Notes: generated by a model not told the origin, from the sequence alone. Positions 54,327 through 63,907 are shown, counted from the first letter of the stretch. The stretch: DNA of 64,000 bases from Bacteroidota bacterium (GCA_016711805.1 JADJSH010000007.1:184774-248773); one strand, 5' to 3'. Made by a program: numbers and translations.

Positions 54327-56096
54327 TTATTTTTTAGGCATTTTGTCTTTCGGTATTAAATATACCACTGATAAATCCATATAATTCATTGCGTTTTCAG
54401 GGAAATTACGAACGTTTAATTGCTCTAAACGGAAATTTTCATCATAAAAAATTGGCATAAATGGCGCCTCGTCCAATAACACTTGCTCTGCCTTAGCTAA
54501 CATTGCATAACGTTTTGCTTTATCAGGCTCAGTAAATGAAGCTGCAAATAATGAATCAAAACGAGCATTTTTAAATCTTGTGTAGTTAATAAATGATTTT
54601 TCTGTAGCTCCAGCAGGAACGTGTTTACCATAGAAAATAGTTAAGAAAGTTTCTGGATCTGGATAATCAGCAATCCATGCTAAACGGAAGAAATCAGATT
54701 TTCCAGAAGTTACATTTTCAAGATGCTCAGCTAAAGGAACAGTATTGATTTCAATATCCACATTTAAGTTTTCCTTCAACATTTTTTGTACAACCTCAGC
54801 AATTAAGATGTTTCTATCTCCACCGCCACCGTTGATTTCTAAAGTAACTTTAGGGAATCCTTTACCATCTGCAAAACCTGCTTTTTTAAGGTATTCTTTC
54901 GCTTTAGCAACATCTAAAGTATATCCTTTTAATCCTTTAAAATCATACCCATCTTTTTCAAATGCTTCAACGTAAGGTACAATACCATAATCAGCTGAAT
55001 TACCTTCACCTTGAATTGTGAAATCTGCAATTTTTTGTCTGTCAATAGCAAAATTAAACGCTAAACGAACTTCTTTTTTGTTAAACACCGCACTTGTATT
55101 GTTAAATCCAAGGTAATTGGTGTTGAAAGCTGTTGAATTTAAGATTTGGAACTCTGTTTTACGATCTTTAGCATGTTCTAAATCTCCCATAATCTCATGG
55201 AAAATCTCAACAGGTAAACGATATACCATATCTAAATTACCAGATTTAAACTCTAAAATCTCTGCTTTTTTCTCACGAATGAATGTGTATTTTAATCCAT
55301 CTAAGTATGGTAATTTGTTGCCGTCTTTATCAACTCCATAATAATCTTGATTTTTCTTCATGATTAAAACTTCGCCTTCTTTTACTGTTTCTAAGTAAAA
55401 AGGACCTGTTCCTACTGGGTGAATACGTAAATCTACCCCGTATTTATCAATAGCTTCTTTAGGATATACCCAACATCCTGGCATAGCTACAATGTTTAAG
55501 AATCCAGCAAATGGATCTTTTAATGAAATAACTAAAGTTGTATCGTCAATTACTTTAATACCTGATACAGGAATGTTTTTTCCTGCCTTTGATGACGCAA
55601 AAGCCTCATTAGCACCAACTACTCTATCTTTAAACGTTACGTCAAACTGAGCATTGTTAGGATCAGCAGTACATAATTTCTCATAACATAGTTTAATATC
55701 ATTAGCTGTTACAGTTCTGCCTTTTCCGTCTGGAAAGCATGCATCTGCGTGGAACTTAACACCTTGACGAATATGGAAAGTCCATTCTGTTTGATTCGCA
55801 TTTGATTCCCAAGAGCGCGCAATTGCAGGCTTAATAGATAAATCATTTTGATCAAACTTTACTAATCCTTCAAACAATTGTCCGCCGATATGGAAACCCA
55901 CAATCTCGTTAACAGCAATAGGATTTAAGCTTTTAAAAGCCTCAACTTCGTTCATGCGCATTACTCCGCCCATATAAACGCCGCCTTTTCCTTCTGCACC
56001 GTCGTGATTACCTTTGTTTTCGTCTGAACATGAGCTGCAAGAAGCTAATCCTAATGTGAATAAGCCTGCTGCTAGTGGAATAAATATTTTTTTCAT
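54327..56096 (-). CDS. ABC transporter substrate-binding protein (family 5), lipoprotein
   Basis: A 589-residue solute-binding protein of the DppA/OppA family (SBP_bac_5). From ATG 56096 the lipoprotein signal is MKKIFIPLAAGLFTLGLASC, with a normal lipobox; the longer start at 56108 is less likely. Family landmarks are WTFHIRQGVKFH, GTGPFYLETVKEG, VRLAFNFAIDRQKIA and IAWIADYPDPETFLTIFYG. It probably binds di- or oligopeptides, although permease genes are not nearby. The gene is followed by a strong terminator. Confidence 0.9.
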   Translation of the reverse strand: MKKIFIPLAAGLFTLGLASCSSCSDENKGNHDGAEGKGGVYMGGVMRMNEVEAFKSLNPIAVNEIVGFHIGGQLFEGLVKFDQNDLSIKPAIARSWESNANQTEWTFHIRQGVKFHADACFPDGKGRTVTANDIKLCYEKLCTADPNNAQFDVTFKDRVVGANEAFASSKAGKNIPVSGIKVIDDTTLVISLKDPFAGFLNIVAMPGCWVYPKEAIDKYGVDLRIHPVGTGPFYLETVKEGEVLIMKKNQDYYGVDKDGNKLPYLDGLKYTFIREKKAEILEFKSGNLDMVYRLPVEIFHEIMGDLEHAKDRKTEFQILNSTAFNTNYLGFNNTSAVFNKKEVRLAFNFAIDRQKIADFTIQGEGNSADYGIVPYVEAFEKDGYDFKGLKGYTLDVAKAKEYLKKAGFADGKGFPKVTLEINGGGGDRNILIAEVVQKMLKENLNVDIEINTVPLAEHLENVTSGKSDFFRLAWIADYPDPETFLTIFYGKHVPAGATEKSFINYTRFKNARFDSLFAASFTEPDKAKRYAMLAKAEQVLLDEAPFMPIFYDENFRLEQLNVRNFPENAMNYMDLSVVYLIPKDKMPKK

Positions 56097-56172
56097 ACCT
56101 AGGTACATAAGTTTATAGTAAGGACAAATATAATCTAAAAAACTAAAAAAACTAAAAAATTAGATGAATTTC

Positions 56173-56937
56173 TTAAAATTCGATTTCTAGAAGAACTGGG
56201 CAGTGGTCACTATGCATCGCATCTGGCAATATCACTGCTCGTTTGAGGTGTTTTTCGAGGTGATTAGCCACTAAATTATAATCAATTCGCCAACCCAAAT
56301 TTTTGCCTCTCGACCCTGCTCTGTAACTCCACCAACTGTATTGATGGGGTTCTTGGTTGAAGTGCCTAAAAGAGTCGATAAAGCCTGATTGAATAAACTG
56401 CTCCATCCACTCTCTTTCCTCAGGCAAAAACCCTGAGGTGTTGGCATTTGATTTAGGGTTATGGATATCAATTGGTTTGTGACAGATGTTGTAATCTCCG
56501 CATAAAATCAAATTTGGTAATTTTTTCTTCAAATCATCAATGTAATTCTGAAAATCAGTGAGCCATTGCATTTTAAACGCTTGTCTATCATCGCCACTAC
56601 TTCCGCTTGGATGGTAAACACTCATAACTGAACAGGTATCAAAATCCAATCGGATAATTCGGCCTTCAAAATCGTATTTTTCGATTCCGCAACCATATTC
56701 AACATGTTTTGGTTTGATTTTAGAGAAAATGGCCACGCCACTATATCCCTTTTTTTGAGCAGAATACCAATATAAATGATACCCTAAGGCTTCAAATGCC
56801 TTAACATCCACTTGATCGGATGTGGCTTTTGTTTCTTGTAAACATAAAACATCTGGATTTGCAGCTTTTAACCAGCCTACCAAATCTTTATTCATGGCGG
56901 CACGAATGCCATTTACATTGTATGTAATTATCTTCAT
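56173..56937 (-). CDS. xth: Exodeoxyribonuclease III
   Basis: A 254-residue AP endonuclease / 3' exonuclease of the ExoIII class, for base excision repair. Active-site residues are visible: Asn7 (YNVNGIRAA), Glu35 (LQETKAT), YHPSGSSGDDRQAFK, Asp and Asn in LCGDYNICHKPIDIHNP, and the final SDHCPVLLEI with Asp and His. Length and motif order are normal. It is divergent from the outer-membrane-like gene at 56995, with 57 bases between. Confidence 0.94.
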   Translation of the reverse strand: MKIITYNVNGIRAAMNKDLVGWLKAANPDVLCLQETKATSDQVDVKAFEALGYHLYWYSAQKKGYSGVAIFSKIKPKHVEYGCGIEKYDFEGRIIRLDFDTCSVMSVYHPSGSSGDDRQAFKMQWLTDFQNYIDDLKKKLPNLILCGDYNICHKPIDIHNPKSNANTSGFLPEEREWMEQFIQSGFIDSFRHFNQEPHQYSWWSYRAGSRGKNLGWRIDYNLVANHLEKHLKRAVILPDAMHSDHCPVLLEIEF

Positions 56938-56994
56938 TTAAAATCAATTTAAAGGATAAAAATACAATTTCTATATTTATAAACCGTTATAAGC

Positions 56995-58359
56995 ATGGTG
57001 AGTTTTAGATTTATTTTTATAGTTACGTTTTTGTGTGGATGTTTTATATCCGCCCAATCTCAAACGAACCTAAAACAAAAATATTTTTTCGTCAAATCTG
57101 ACACTCTTTTTTTAGATAGTTTAAGTTTAATTCCTGGTACATTAAATCTTTCTACAAAAAATAACCCATTAGATTCTTCTACTTATCGCATTAACTACCC
57201 TTTAAAAGCAATCATCTTTAAAGTAAAACCAAGCGACCCATTATTGGTTACTTATAAAACCTTCCCCTATAATTTTGAGAAATCATATTATCACCAAAGC
57301 ACATCAAAACTCACGAAAGATTTATCGCTACCACAAAACCCGCTTACTTTAGCTTTTGCGGGTTCAGCTCCGGCAAGCGAATCGTTTGTGTCTGACGGAT
57401 TAAATAAAAACGGAAGTATTAGTCGTGGCATTAGTTTTGGAAACAACCAAGATGTAGTGGTTAATTCGAGTTTGAACTTGCAAGTAAGTGGAAAATTAAC
57501 GCAAGAAGTAGATTTATTATTAGCTGCCACGGATGACAATATTCCTTTTCAAGCAGATGGAACAACGGCTCAGTTGCAAGAATTTGATAAAGTGTTTGTG
57601 CAACTATCCAATAAAAATTCAAAACTCATTGTAGGAGACTTTCAATTACAACGTCCCACTAGTTATTTCATGAACTTCTATAAACGTTCGCAAGGCGCTT
57701 ATTTTTCTAATAATTACTACGACACGATTAACAAACAACAAGTGGTTTTTAAAACACAATTGAGTGGCGCTGTTAGTAGAGGGAAATTTGCAAGGAATGT
57801 AATTCAGGGAACAGAAAACAATCAAGGACCTTACAGATTACGTGGCGATAACAATGAACAGTTTATCATTGTACTTTCAGGTACTGAACGAATATATATT
57901 GATGGAAAACTGCTTCAACGTGGACAAGAGAATGATTACATCATTGATTATAATACTTCTGAATTAACCTTTACTGCTAAACAAATTATTACCAAAGACA
58001 AACGTATCATTGCAGAGTTTCAATACGCCGAAAGAAACTACGCGCGTTCATTATACTTTTTTAGTGAAGAAATAGAGGCGAAGAAATTAAAAGTGCGACT
58101 TAATTTTTTTGGTGAGCAGGATAACAAAAACAAAACCCTACAACAAACCTTAACCGAACCACAAAAGCTTACGATGTTTAACATCGGCGATACTTTGAGC
58201 AAAGCAGTAACGAGCGGAGCTAACCTAGCAACATTTAACACAACCGATGTGTTCTATTGGAAAAAAGATACCGTTGTTTCTGCAATATTATATCCTGGCA
58301 TTTTGTTTATTCAACAAATCCCGATAGCGCTAAGTACACCGTTAAATACAGTTATGTAG
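56995..58359 (+). CDS. Conserved outer-membrane-like protein of unknown function, N-terminal part
   Basis: The first part of a protein whose likely full extent is 56995-60500 (about 1,170 residues). Signal peptide MVSFRFIFIVTFLCGCFISAQS; then a segment GSISRGISFGNNQDVVVNSS followed by amphipathic beta-strands (LNLQVSGKLTQEVDLLLAA, DKVFVQLSNKNSKLIVGDF) that look like a barrel or a surface structure. It resembles large unnamed Bacteroidota proteins; I know of no function. The frame is lost near 58305: in the ATTTTG stretch one further T gives IFVYSTNPDSAKYTVKYSYVG, which continues in the next frame. Confidence 0.7.
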   Translation: MVSFRFIFIVTFLCGCFISAQSQTNLKQKYFFVKSDTLFLDSLSLIPGTLNLSTKNNPLDSSTYRINYPLKAIIFKVKPSDPLLVTYKTFPYNFEKSYYHQSTSKLTKDLSLPQNPLTLAFAGSAPASESFVSDGLNKNGSISRGISFGNNQDVVVNSSLNLQVSGKLTQEVDLLLAATDDNIPFQADGTTAQLQEFDKVFVQLSNKNSKLIVGDFQLQRPTSYFMNFYKRSQGAYFSNNYYDTINKQQVVFKTQLSGAVSRGKFARNVIQGTENNQGPYRLRGDNNEQFIIVLSGTERIYIDGKLLQRGQENDYIIDYNTSELTFTAKQIITKDKRIIAEFQYAERNYARSLYFFSEEIEAKKLKVRLNFFGEQDNKNKTLQQTLTEPQKLTMFNIGDTLSKAVTSGANLATFNTTDVFYWKKDTVVSAILYPGILFIQQIPIALSTPLNTVM

Positions 58360-60500
58360 GCGAAAATAATGGCTACTATGTTCAAGTATCAACCACAGCA
58401 AACGGAAAAGTGTATAAATGGGTAGCTCCAGTAGGCGGCGTGCTGCAAGGAAATTATGAGCCAGTGATACCTTTAGTAACTCCTAAGAAAAAACAAATGT
58501 TTGCCGCTGGTGCAAATTATGAATTTAATAAAAATCATAATTTAGATGTAGAAGGTGTGTATACCAAAAATGACATCAATACCTTTAGTAAATTTAATTC
58601 TCAAAACGATGATGGTTATGGCTTAAAAGTAAACAGCAATAACCAAAGCGTTATAAAACAAGACACGGTCAGTAAACAATCTCTAAATGCAGTTTATAAT
58701 ATAGGATACGAATATGTACAACAAAATTTTAATCCTATAGAGCGCTACCGAGCTATTGAATTTGAGCGCGACTGGAATCGGCCAATTAATGCGCCCATCA
58801 ATACCGACCAGCATGTAGGTTTTGCTCAGGTAGGAATTCAAAAAAACAATAAATTAAAATTATTATACGGTGTTAACTTCTTTAAAGAAGGCGTTTTTTA
58901 TGATGGATTAAAGCACAGCGTACAAAGTTTATTTAATACCAAAACAAGTAATATAACCTACAACGGTTCTTATTTAACCAGTAATTACAACTCTCAACTC
59001 AGTAATTTTTATCGACACAAAACCGCTTTCTCTCAATCGTTTTGGAAATTAAGAGTAAATTTTTTGGATGAGTTTGAACAAAATAGGTTTCGAAAAAACA
59101 CCTCAGATAGTTTATTATCTCGCAGTTATCAGTTTTGGGAATGGGAAGGAAACATCACCAATAAAGATACTAGCGGGAATTTATACAAATTATTTTATCG
59201 AGAGCGAAGAGATAAGCAAGCCTACAATTCCATATTAAAAGACTCTACTTATGCACAAAACACTGGTTTTTCTGCAAATATTAATAGTATTCGTAATCAT
59301 CCGTTTTCAGTCGTATTTACTTACCGTGAATTGAAATTGAAAAGAGACTCGATGACCATTAAGCCTGATAATACTCTATTAAGCAGAATAGAATATTCGC
59401 CACGATTAATTAAAGGTTTTATAACGTCGAGTATGTTTTACGAAACAGGTTATGGTTTAGAAAATAAAAAAGAATACTACTATTTGTTAGTAGCAGCAGG
59501 GCAAGGAACGTATGCTTGGAAAGATTATAACGACAATGGCATAGCCGAATTAAATGAATTTGAAATTGCGCAATTTTCGGATCAAGCATTGTACATTAAA
59601 GTGTATACGCCTACAAATCAATATGTCAAGGTGTTGCACGATCAATTTAGTTTTTCATTAAACCTTCGCCCCGCTGTATTTTTAAAAGATAGTTCTGGCA
59701 AAGCGCTTAAATTTATTAGCCGTTTTGCTACGCAATCTGTTTATCGAATTGATAAAAAATCGTACGACAACGGAAAATTATTTACGTTTAATCCTACGGA
59801 TATTCGTTTAGACGACTCTTTACTAACCGCATTAAATTCTTCGTTACGTCAAAGCTTGTTTTTTAATCAAAGTGCCGCTGTATTTGGCACAGATTACACC
59901 TATCAAAGTAATTTAAGCAAACAACTATTAACCAATGGCTTTGAAACAAGAGAAAATACGACACATGAATGGCGTTGGAGATGGAATGTAACCAAGGCCT
60001 GGAGTTTAAATAGCATTAATTTGTATGGCATTAAATCAACGGTATCTGAATTTTTTAGTACTCGAAATTATAAGCTAGAGTCTTATGACTTTGAACAAAA
60101 ATTAAGCTATCAACCTAATACTGCCTTTAGAATTAGCGTACTTTATAAACACAACAAAAAACAAAATATTATTAATAGAACAGAAGCCATGACGATTGGT
60201 AATGCTGAAAAAGCTGAGCTCAACGATTTTGGTTTAGAATTTAAATTTAATCAGGTAGAAAAAGGAAGTATCACTGGTAAAGCTAACTTCATTAACATAT
60301 CATATAATGCCCCTGAAAATACGCCTGTAGCCTATGAAATGCTAAACGCTTTAAAAACAGGTTATAACTACACATGGGAATTAAGCTACCAACGTAACTT
60401 AACCAATAACATACAAATTAGTATTAATTACAATGGCAGAAAATCGCCCAATAGTAAAATTATAAATATTGGCGGCGCTCAAGTAAGGGCGTTTTTTTAA
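58257..60500 (+). CDS. Conserved outer-membrane-like protein of unknown function, C-terminal part
   Basis: Continuation of the 56995 gene; true sequence begins at about 58308 (VYSTNPDSAKYTVKYSY), the ATG/TTG before it being an artefact. It consists of many predicted amphipathic beta-strands with aromatic ends (EFERDWNRPINAPINTD, LKLLYGVNFFKEGVFYDG, KVLHDQFSFSLNLRPAVFL, WRWRWNVTKAWSLNSINLYG), in the pattern of outer-membrane barrels. The C-terminal strand QVRAFF ends in Phe, also typical for BAM substrates. Role unknown. Confidence 0.7.
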   Translation: MEKRYRCFCNIISWHFVYSTNPDSAKYTVKYSYVGENNGYYVQVSTTANGKVYKWVAPVGGVLQGNYEPVIPLVTPKKKQMFAAGANYEFNKNHNLDVEGVYTKNDINTFSKFNSQNDDGYGLKVNSNNQSVIKQDTVSKQSLNAVYNIGYEYVQQNFNPIERYRAIEFERDWNRPINAPINTDQHVGFAQVGIQKNNKLKLLYGVNFFKEGVFYDGLKHSVQSLFNTKTSNITYNGSYLTSNYNSQLSNFYRHKTAFSQSFWKLRVNFLDEFEQNRFRKNTSDSLLSRSYQFWEWEGNITNKDTSGNLYKLFYRERRDKQAYNSILKDSTYAQNTGFSANINSIRNHPFSVVFTYRELKLKRDSMTIKPDNTLLSRIEYSPRLIKGFITSSMFYETGYGLENKKEYYYLLVAAGQGTYAWKDYNDNGIAELNEFEIAQFSDQALYIKVYTPTNQYVKVLHDQFSFSLNLRPAVFLKDSSGKALKFISRFATQSVYRIDKKSYDNGKLFTFNPTDIRLDDSLLTALNSSLRQSLFFNQSAAVFGTDYTYQSNLSKQLLTNGFETRENTTHEWRWRWNVTKAWSLNSINLYGIKSTVSEFFSTRNYKLESYDFEQKLSYQPNTAFRISVLYKHNKKQNIINRTEAMTIGNAEKAELNDFGLEFKFNQVEKGSITGKANFINISYNAPENTPVAYEMLNALKTGYNYTWELSYQRNLTNNIQISINYNGRKSPNSKIINIGGAQVRAFF

Positions 60501-60502
60501 TA

Positions 60503-61327
60503 TTAATCTGTAATAACCAGTTTTTTTGTTTCAAAAACCAAGTTGTTTAAACTAAAAGAAATAAAATACATTCCAGCTGGTAAATTATTTAATTGTACAT
60601 CATTAATTGATGATTCTAACTTTCCTGATTTCATAACACAACCATCAATTCCCATTATTCCATATTGAATTGGTGTTTGAAAAACGCGAATATTAATTAC
60701 TAAATTATTAATGACAGGATTTGGAGAAATAGTAATGGAATTTTTTAATAAATCAATTTCATTTAATCCTACCTGAGCAGTATCAATTTCATCTATTTGC
60801 GGGCATACAGTAAAATCAGATAAAGAAGCCATCAATTGCGGATTAGTTCCGCCAATTTGTATAGGTATTGGCAACGGCGATGTAGGATTATTAGGAATAG
60901 TGTTTACAAAATTTACATTTTGCGCCTCTATTAAAAAGGTAGATCCTAAAGTTGCATTTAATGGGATAACTATCTGCAAAGCCTGCGGCGGAATACATTG
61001 TGAAACAGTGTTTACTGGTAAAAAAACTACTTGTGTTAATGTTGGGAAATAACCACTAAAAGATATATCAGCAGAAATTACTTTCGATTGATTTTTATCT
61101 TCTAAATTTACATAAAAAGTATCACCAGGCATGACATACAATCCATGACAGTTGCTATATGATAAACAAAAATTATATGTTTGCTGGGTATTTTCGCAAA
61201 AAATGACCGGTGTTAGACATTTATTATACAGCACAAAATGCTCGCCTTTAAACCATTGCACTTGTGACGGTTGGGTTTGAGAAAATGCTACTGTAGTAAC
61301 CGCAAAAAAGACAAGAAATAACTTCAT
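60503..61327 (-). CDS. T9SS type A sorting domain protein
   Basis: A 274-residue secreted protein of unknown function (signal MKLFLVFFAVTTVAFSQ). Residues about 20-170 form a beta-rich domain with four cysteines (KCLTPVIFCENT, CLSYSNCHG) suggestive of disulfides. The type A sorting domain starts KNSITISPNPVINNLVINI and ends GMYFISFSLNN ... KKLVITD. It is convergent with the outer-membrane-like gene (3 bases apart) and divergent from ribE. Confidence 0.75.
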   Translation of the reverse strand: MKLFLVFFAVTTVAFSQTQPSQVQWFKGEHFVLYNKCLTPVIFCENTQQTYNFCLSYSNCHGLYVMPGDTFYVNLEDKNQSKVISADISFSGYFPTLTQVVFLPVNTVSQCIPPQALQIVIPLNATLGSTFLIEAQNVNFVNTIPNNPTSPLPIPIQIGGTNPQLMASLSDFTVCPQIDEIDTAQVGLNEIDLLKNSITISPNPVINNLVINIRVFQTPIQYGIMGIDGCVMKSGKLESSINDVQLNNLPAGMYFISFSLNNLVFETKKLVITD

Positions 61328-61370
61328 AGTAAATCGATTAATGCGGGGATAAGATAAAGGTACAAATTAA

Positions 61371-61400
61371 TTTATATAAACGCACTCTTTAGTATATTTG
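61371..61400 (+). promoter_or_regulatory. Putative promoter of ribE
   Basis: TATATTTG (61393-61400) matches the TAnnTTTG box and TTTA at 61371-61374 is one mismatch from TTTG, 18 bases upstream. The box ends only 4 bases before the ATG, which implies a leaderless or nearly leaderless message. Confidence 0.45.
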
Positions 61401-61404
61401 TATC

Positions 61405-61989
61405 ATGTTTACAGGAATTATAGAAGGACTTTCGAAAGTAGAAGCTATTGAAAAAGAAAATAGCAATGTACATTTTACATTTAGTTGTGCTTTTACTCAC
61501 GAACTAAAAATAGATCAAAGTGTGGCGCATAATGGTGTGTGCTTAACAGTTATAAAAATCAATGGTCATCAATATACGGTTACTGCTATTGACGAAACTC
61601 TACAAAAAACCAATTTAGGGAATTTAAAAGTGGGAGATGAAGTTAACATAGAGCGCTGCATGTCTGCAAATGGACGATTTGATGGGCATATTGTGCAAGG
61701 CCATGTCGATCAAACAGGAATTGTAACTTCTATAATTGATAATAAAGGCAGTTGGACTTATACGATCGAATACAATAATAAATTAGGAAACGTAACCGTA
61801 GAAAAAGGAAGTATCACTATTAACGGAACAAGCCTAACGGTAGTTGATTCAAAAGACGATGCGTTCTCCGTTTGCATTATTCCATATACATTTGAAAACA
61901 CCGTTTTTAAACATTTAAAAGTAAACGATGTTGTTAACCTAGAGTTTGATATTGTTGGGAAATATGTGGCTCGCTTACTTAAAAAATAA
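61405..61989 (+). CDS. ribE: Riboflavin synthase, alpha chain
   Basis: A 194-residue enzyme that turns two lumazine molecules into riboflavin. Two tandem lumazine-binding (beta-barrel) domains are visible: the N-terminal MFTGIIEGLSKVEAI with SVAHNGVCLTV, and the second GRFDGHIVQGHVDQTGIV with SITINGTSLTVV. A C-terminal trimerisation helix closes the protein (VNLEFDIVGKYVARLL). Complete and normal in length. It is 3 bases upstream of nadB. Confidence 0.94.
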   Translation: MFTGIIEGLSKVEAIEKENSNVHFTFSCAFTHELKIDQSVAHNGVCLTVIKINGHQYTVTAIDETLQKTNLGNLKVGDEVNIERCMSANGRFDGHIVQGHVDQTGIVTSIIDNKGSWTYTIEYNNKLGNVTVEKGSITINGTSLTVVDSKDDAFSVCIIPYTFENTVFKHLKVNDVVNLEFDIVGKYVARLLKK

Positions 61990-61992
61990 ATC

Positions 61993-63564
61993 ATGCAACA
62001 AAAAGTAGATGTTTTAATTATTGGTAGCGGTATTGCTGGTTTGAGTTATGCGCTTAAAGTTGCAGAAAATAATTCTGTTTTTATTGTGACTAAAAGCAAC
62101 GAAGACGAATCTAACACCAAATATGCACAAGGCGGTATTGCAGCTGTGTGGCATGATAAAGACACGATTGAAAAACACATACAAGACACCTTAATTGCAG
62201 GCGCAGGATTGTGTGATGAAGAAGCGGTAAGAGTAGTAGTAACAGAAGGCACGGAACGAGTACGCGAATTAATTGAACTAGGTGCTAATTTTGATAAAAA
62301 TAAAGAAGGTACTTACGATTTAGCTAAAGAAGGTGGTCACTCCGAACACCGCATCTTACATTATAAAGACATAACTGGTTATGAAATTGAACGCGCTTTA
62401 ATTGCACAAATTCGCAAACATAAAAACATTACCGTACTCGATCATCACTATGCTATTGATGTGATTACTCAACATCATTTAGGAGAAGTTGTCACCTCTC
62501 ACTCAAAAGATATTAAATGTTTTGGCGCCTATATTTTAAATACCAAAACACAAAAAATAGAAACCGTTCTTTCTAAAATTACCTTAATGGCAACTGGTGG
62601 CGCAGGTCATGTATATGCTACTACCACCAACCCAACTATTGCTACTGGCGATGGCATTGCTATGGTTTACAGGGCCAAAGGAAGAGTAAAGGATATGGAG
62701 TTTGTACAGTTTCATCCAACCTCTTTATACAATCCAGGAGAGCACCCTAGTTTTTTAATTACAGAAGCCATCCGTGGATTTGGTGCCGTGTTAAAAACCA
62801 TCGATGGTAAAGAGTTCATGCAAAAATATGATGAGCGTTTATCCTTAGCGCCTCGTGATATTGTTGCTCGCGCCATTGACAATGAACTAAAAACCCGAGG
62901 CGAAGATTTTGTGTATTTAGATTGTCGCCATTTAGATAGAAAAGCATTTATTGAGCATTTTCCTAACATTTACAATAAATGTATGGATTTGGATATTGAC
63001 CCTTTTGTAAATTTAATTCCTGTGGTACCTGCCATGCATTATTTATGTGGCGGCATTTTGGTTGATAATAACGGACAATCAACCATAGGCAATTTATTTG
63101 CCGTGGGCGAATGTGCTTGCACGGGCCTTCATGGGGCTAACCGCTTAGCTAGTAATTCATTACTAGAAGCAGTCGTGTTTGCGCATAGAGCAGCTAAATT
63201 GACTTCCGAAAATTTACCAAGCATTTCATTTACCGAAAATATTCCTAATTGGGATGCTGAAGGAACTGAGCATGCCGAGGAAATGGTATTAATTACCCAG
63301 TCGCAACGCGAAGTACAGCAAATTATGAGCAATTATGTAGGTATTGTTCGCTCCGAATTGCGTTTAAAACGTGCTTTTGATCGTTTGGAGATTTTATATA
63401 AAGAAAATGAAGCGCTTTACGAAAAAACAACGGTTACCCAAAAACTAGGCGAATTGCGCAATTTAATTTGTATTGGCTATTTAATCATCAAACACGCTAT
63501 GCGCCGCAAGGAGTCTGTGGGTTTGCATTATATGGTGAATTATAGCAAAGATGCAGTAAAATAA
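61993..63564 (+). CDS. nadB: L-aspartate oxidase
   Basis: A 523-residue FAD enzyme that oxidises aspartate to iminoaspartate, the first step of de novo NAD synthesis. FAD motif GSGIAGLSYA near residue 11; TKYAQGGIAAVW is the succinate-dehydrogenase-like loop; substrate-site motifs include HSEHRILHYKD, EFVQFHPTSLY, RDIVARAIDNEL and NLFAVGECACTGLHGANRLASNSLLEA. The C-terminal helical domain (IMSNYVGIVRSELRLKRA) is complete. It follows ribE by 3 bases, so the two are likely cotranscribed although the pathways differ. nadD is at 13765; nadA and nadC are not in the window. Confidence 0.94.
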   Translation: MQQKVDVLIIGSGIAGLSYALKVAENNSVFIVTKSNEDESNTKYAQGGIAAVWHDKDTIEKHIQDTLIAGAGLCDEEAVRVVVTEGTERVRELIELGANFDKNKEGTYDLAKEGGHSEHRILHYKDITGYEIERALIAQIRKHKNITVLDHHYAIDVITQHHLGEVVTSHSKDIKCFGAYILNTKTQKIETVLSKITLMATGGAGHVYATTTNPTIATGDGIAMVYRAKGRVKDMEFVQFHPTSLYNPGEHPSFLITEAIRGFGAVLKTIDGKEFMQKYDERLSLAPRDIVARAIDNELKTRGEDFVYLDCRHLDRKAFIEHFPNIYNKCMDLDIDPFVNLIPVVPAMHYLCGGILVDNNGQSTIGNLFAVGECACTGLHGANRLASNSLLEAVVFAHRAAKLTSENLPSISFTENIPNWDAEGTEHAEEMVLITQSQREVQQIMSNYVGIVRSELRLKRAFDRLEILYKENEALYEKTTVTQKLGELRNLICIGYLIIKHAMRRKESVGLHYMVNYSKDAVK

Positions 63565-63586
63565 ATATTTTTCCATTTTCTTTTTC

Positions 63587-63679
63587 CTTGACGAAAAAGA
63601 AACAAAAAGTCAAGACAATTCGCCAACCCCCATTTACCCCGCAGAAGCTTCTCTGAATGGCGGTTCGCACCGAATTGTC
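63587..63679. repeat. REP-like intergenic palindrome before tRNA-His
   Basis: CTTGAC (63587-63592) pairs with GTCAAG (63609-63614), and GACAATTCG (63614-63622) pairs with CGAATTGTC (63671-63679), enclosing a perfect AGAAGCTTCT palindrome (63643-63652). It contains no gene; short frames across it are not conserved coding sequence as far as I can see. It follows nadB and could act in 3'-end protection. Confidence 0.5.
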
Positions 63680-63766
63680 AAAACCAGCCGCACTATTACC
63701 AACATAGGAACTAGTTTAATAGCATTTATCCTTCAGAACAGTATTTTCAATTTTTTTCTCATAAAT

Positions 63767-63797
63767 TTTAGTAAAAACAAAAAAAACATTACATTTG
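63767..63797 (+). promoter_or_regulatory. Putative promoter of tRNA-His
   Basis: TACATTTG (63790-63797) is a perfect -7 box, and TTTA at 63767-63770 is one mismatch from TTTG at exactly 19 bases. The start point would fall a few bases before the tRNA. Confidence 0.55.
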
Positions 63798-63808
63798 TAG
63801 CCCAAAAT

Positions 63809-63883
63809 GGTAGATGTAGCTCAGTTGGTTAGAGCATCGGTTTGTGGTACCGAGGGTCGAGGGTTCGAGCCCCTTCATTTACC
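63809..63883 (+). tRNA. tRNA-His (anticodon GTG)
   Basis: A complete cloverleaf: extra G at -1 (63809) facing C73 (63883), the tRNA-His identity pair; acceptor stem GTAGATG / CATTTAC; D stem GCTC / GAGC; anticodon stem TCGGT / ACCGA around TTGTGGT with anticodon GTG (63844-63846); T stem GAGGG / CCCTT with loop TTCGAGC. The 3' CCA is not encoded in full. A terminator follows at 63908. Confidence 0.95.
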
Positions 63884-63907
63884 CACTTAACAATTACAAA
63901 TTGTTTC

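Noticed and set aside
61328..61404. FMN riboswitch before ribE
   Set aside because: The gap is only 77 bases, has a good promoter directly before the ATG, and lacks the conserved riboswitch elements.
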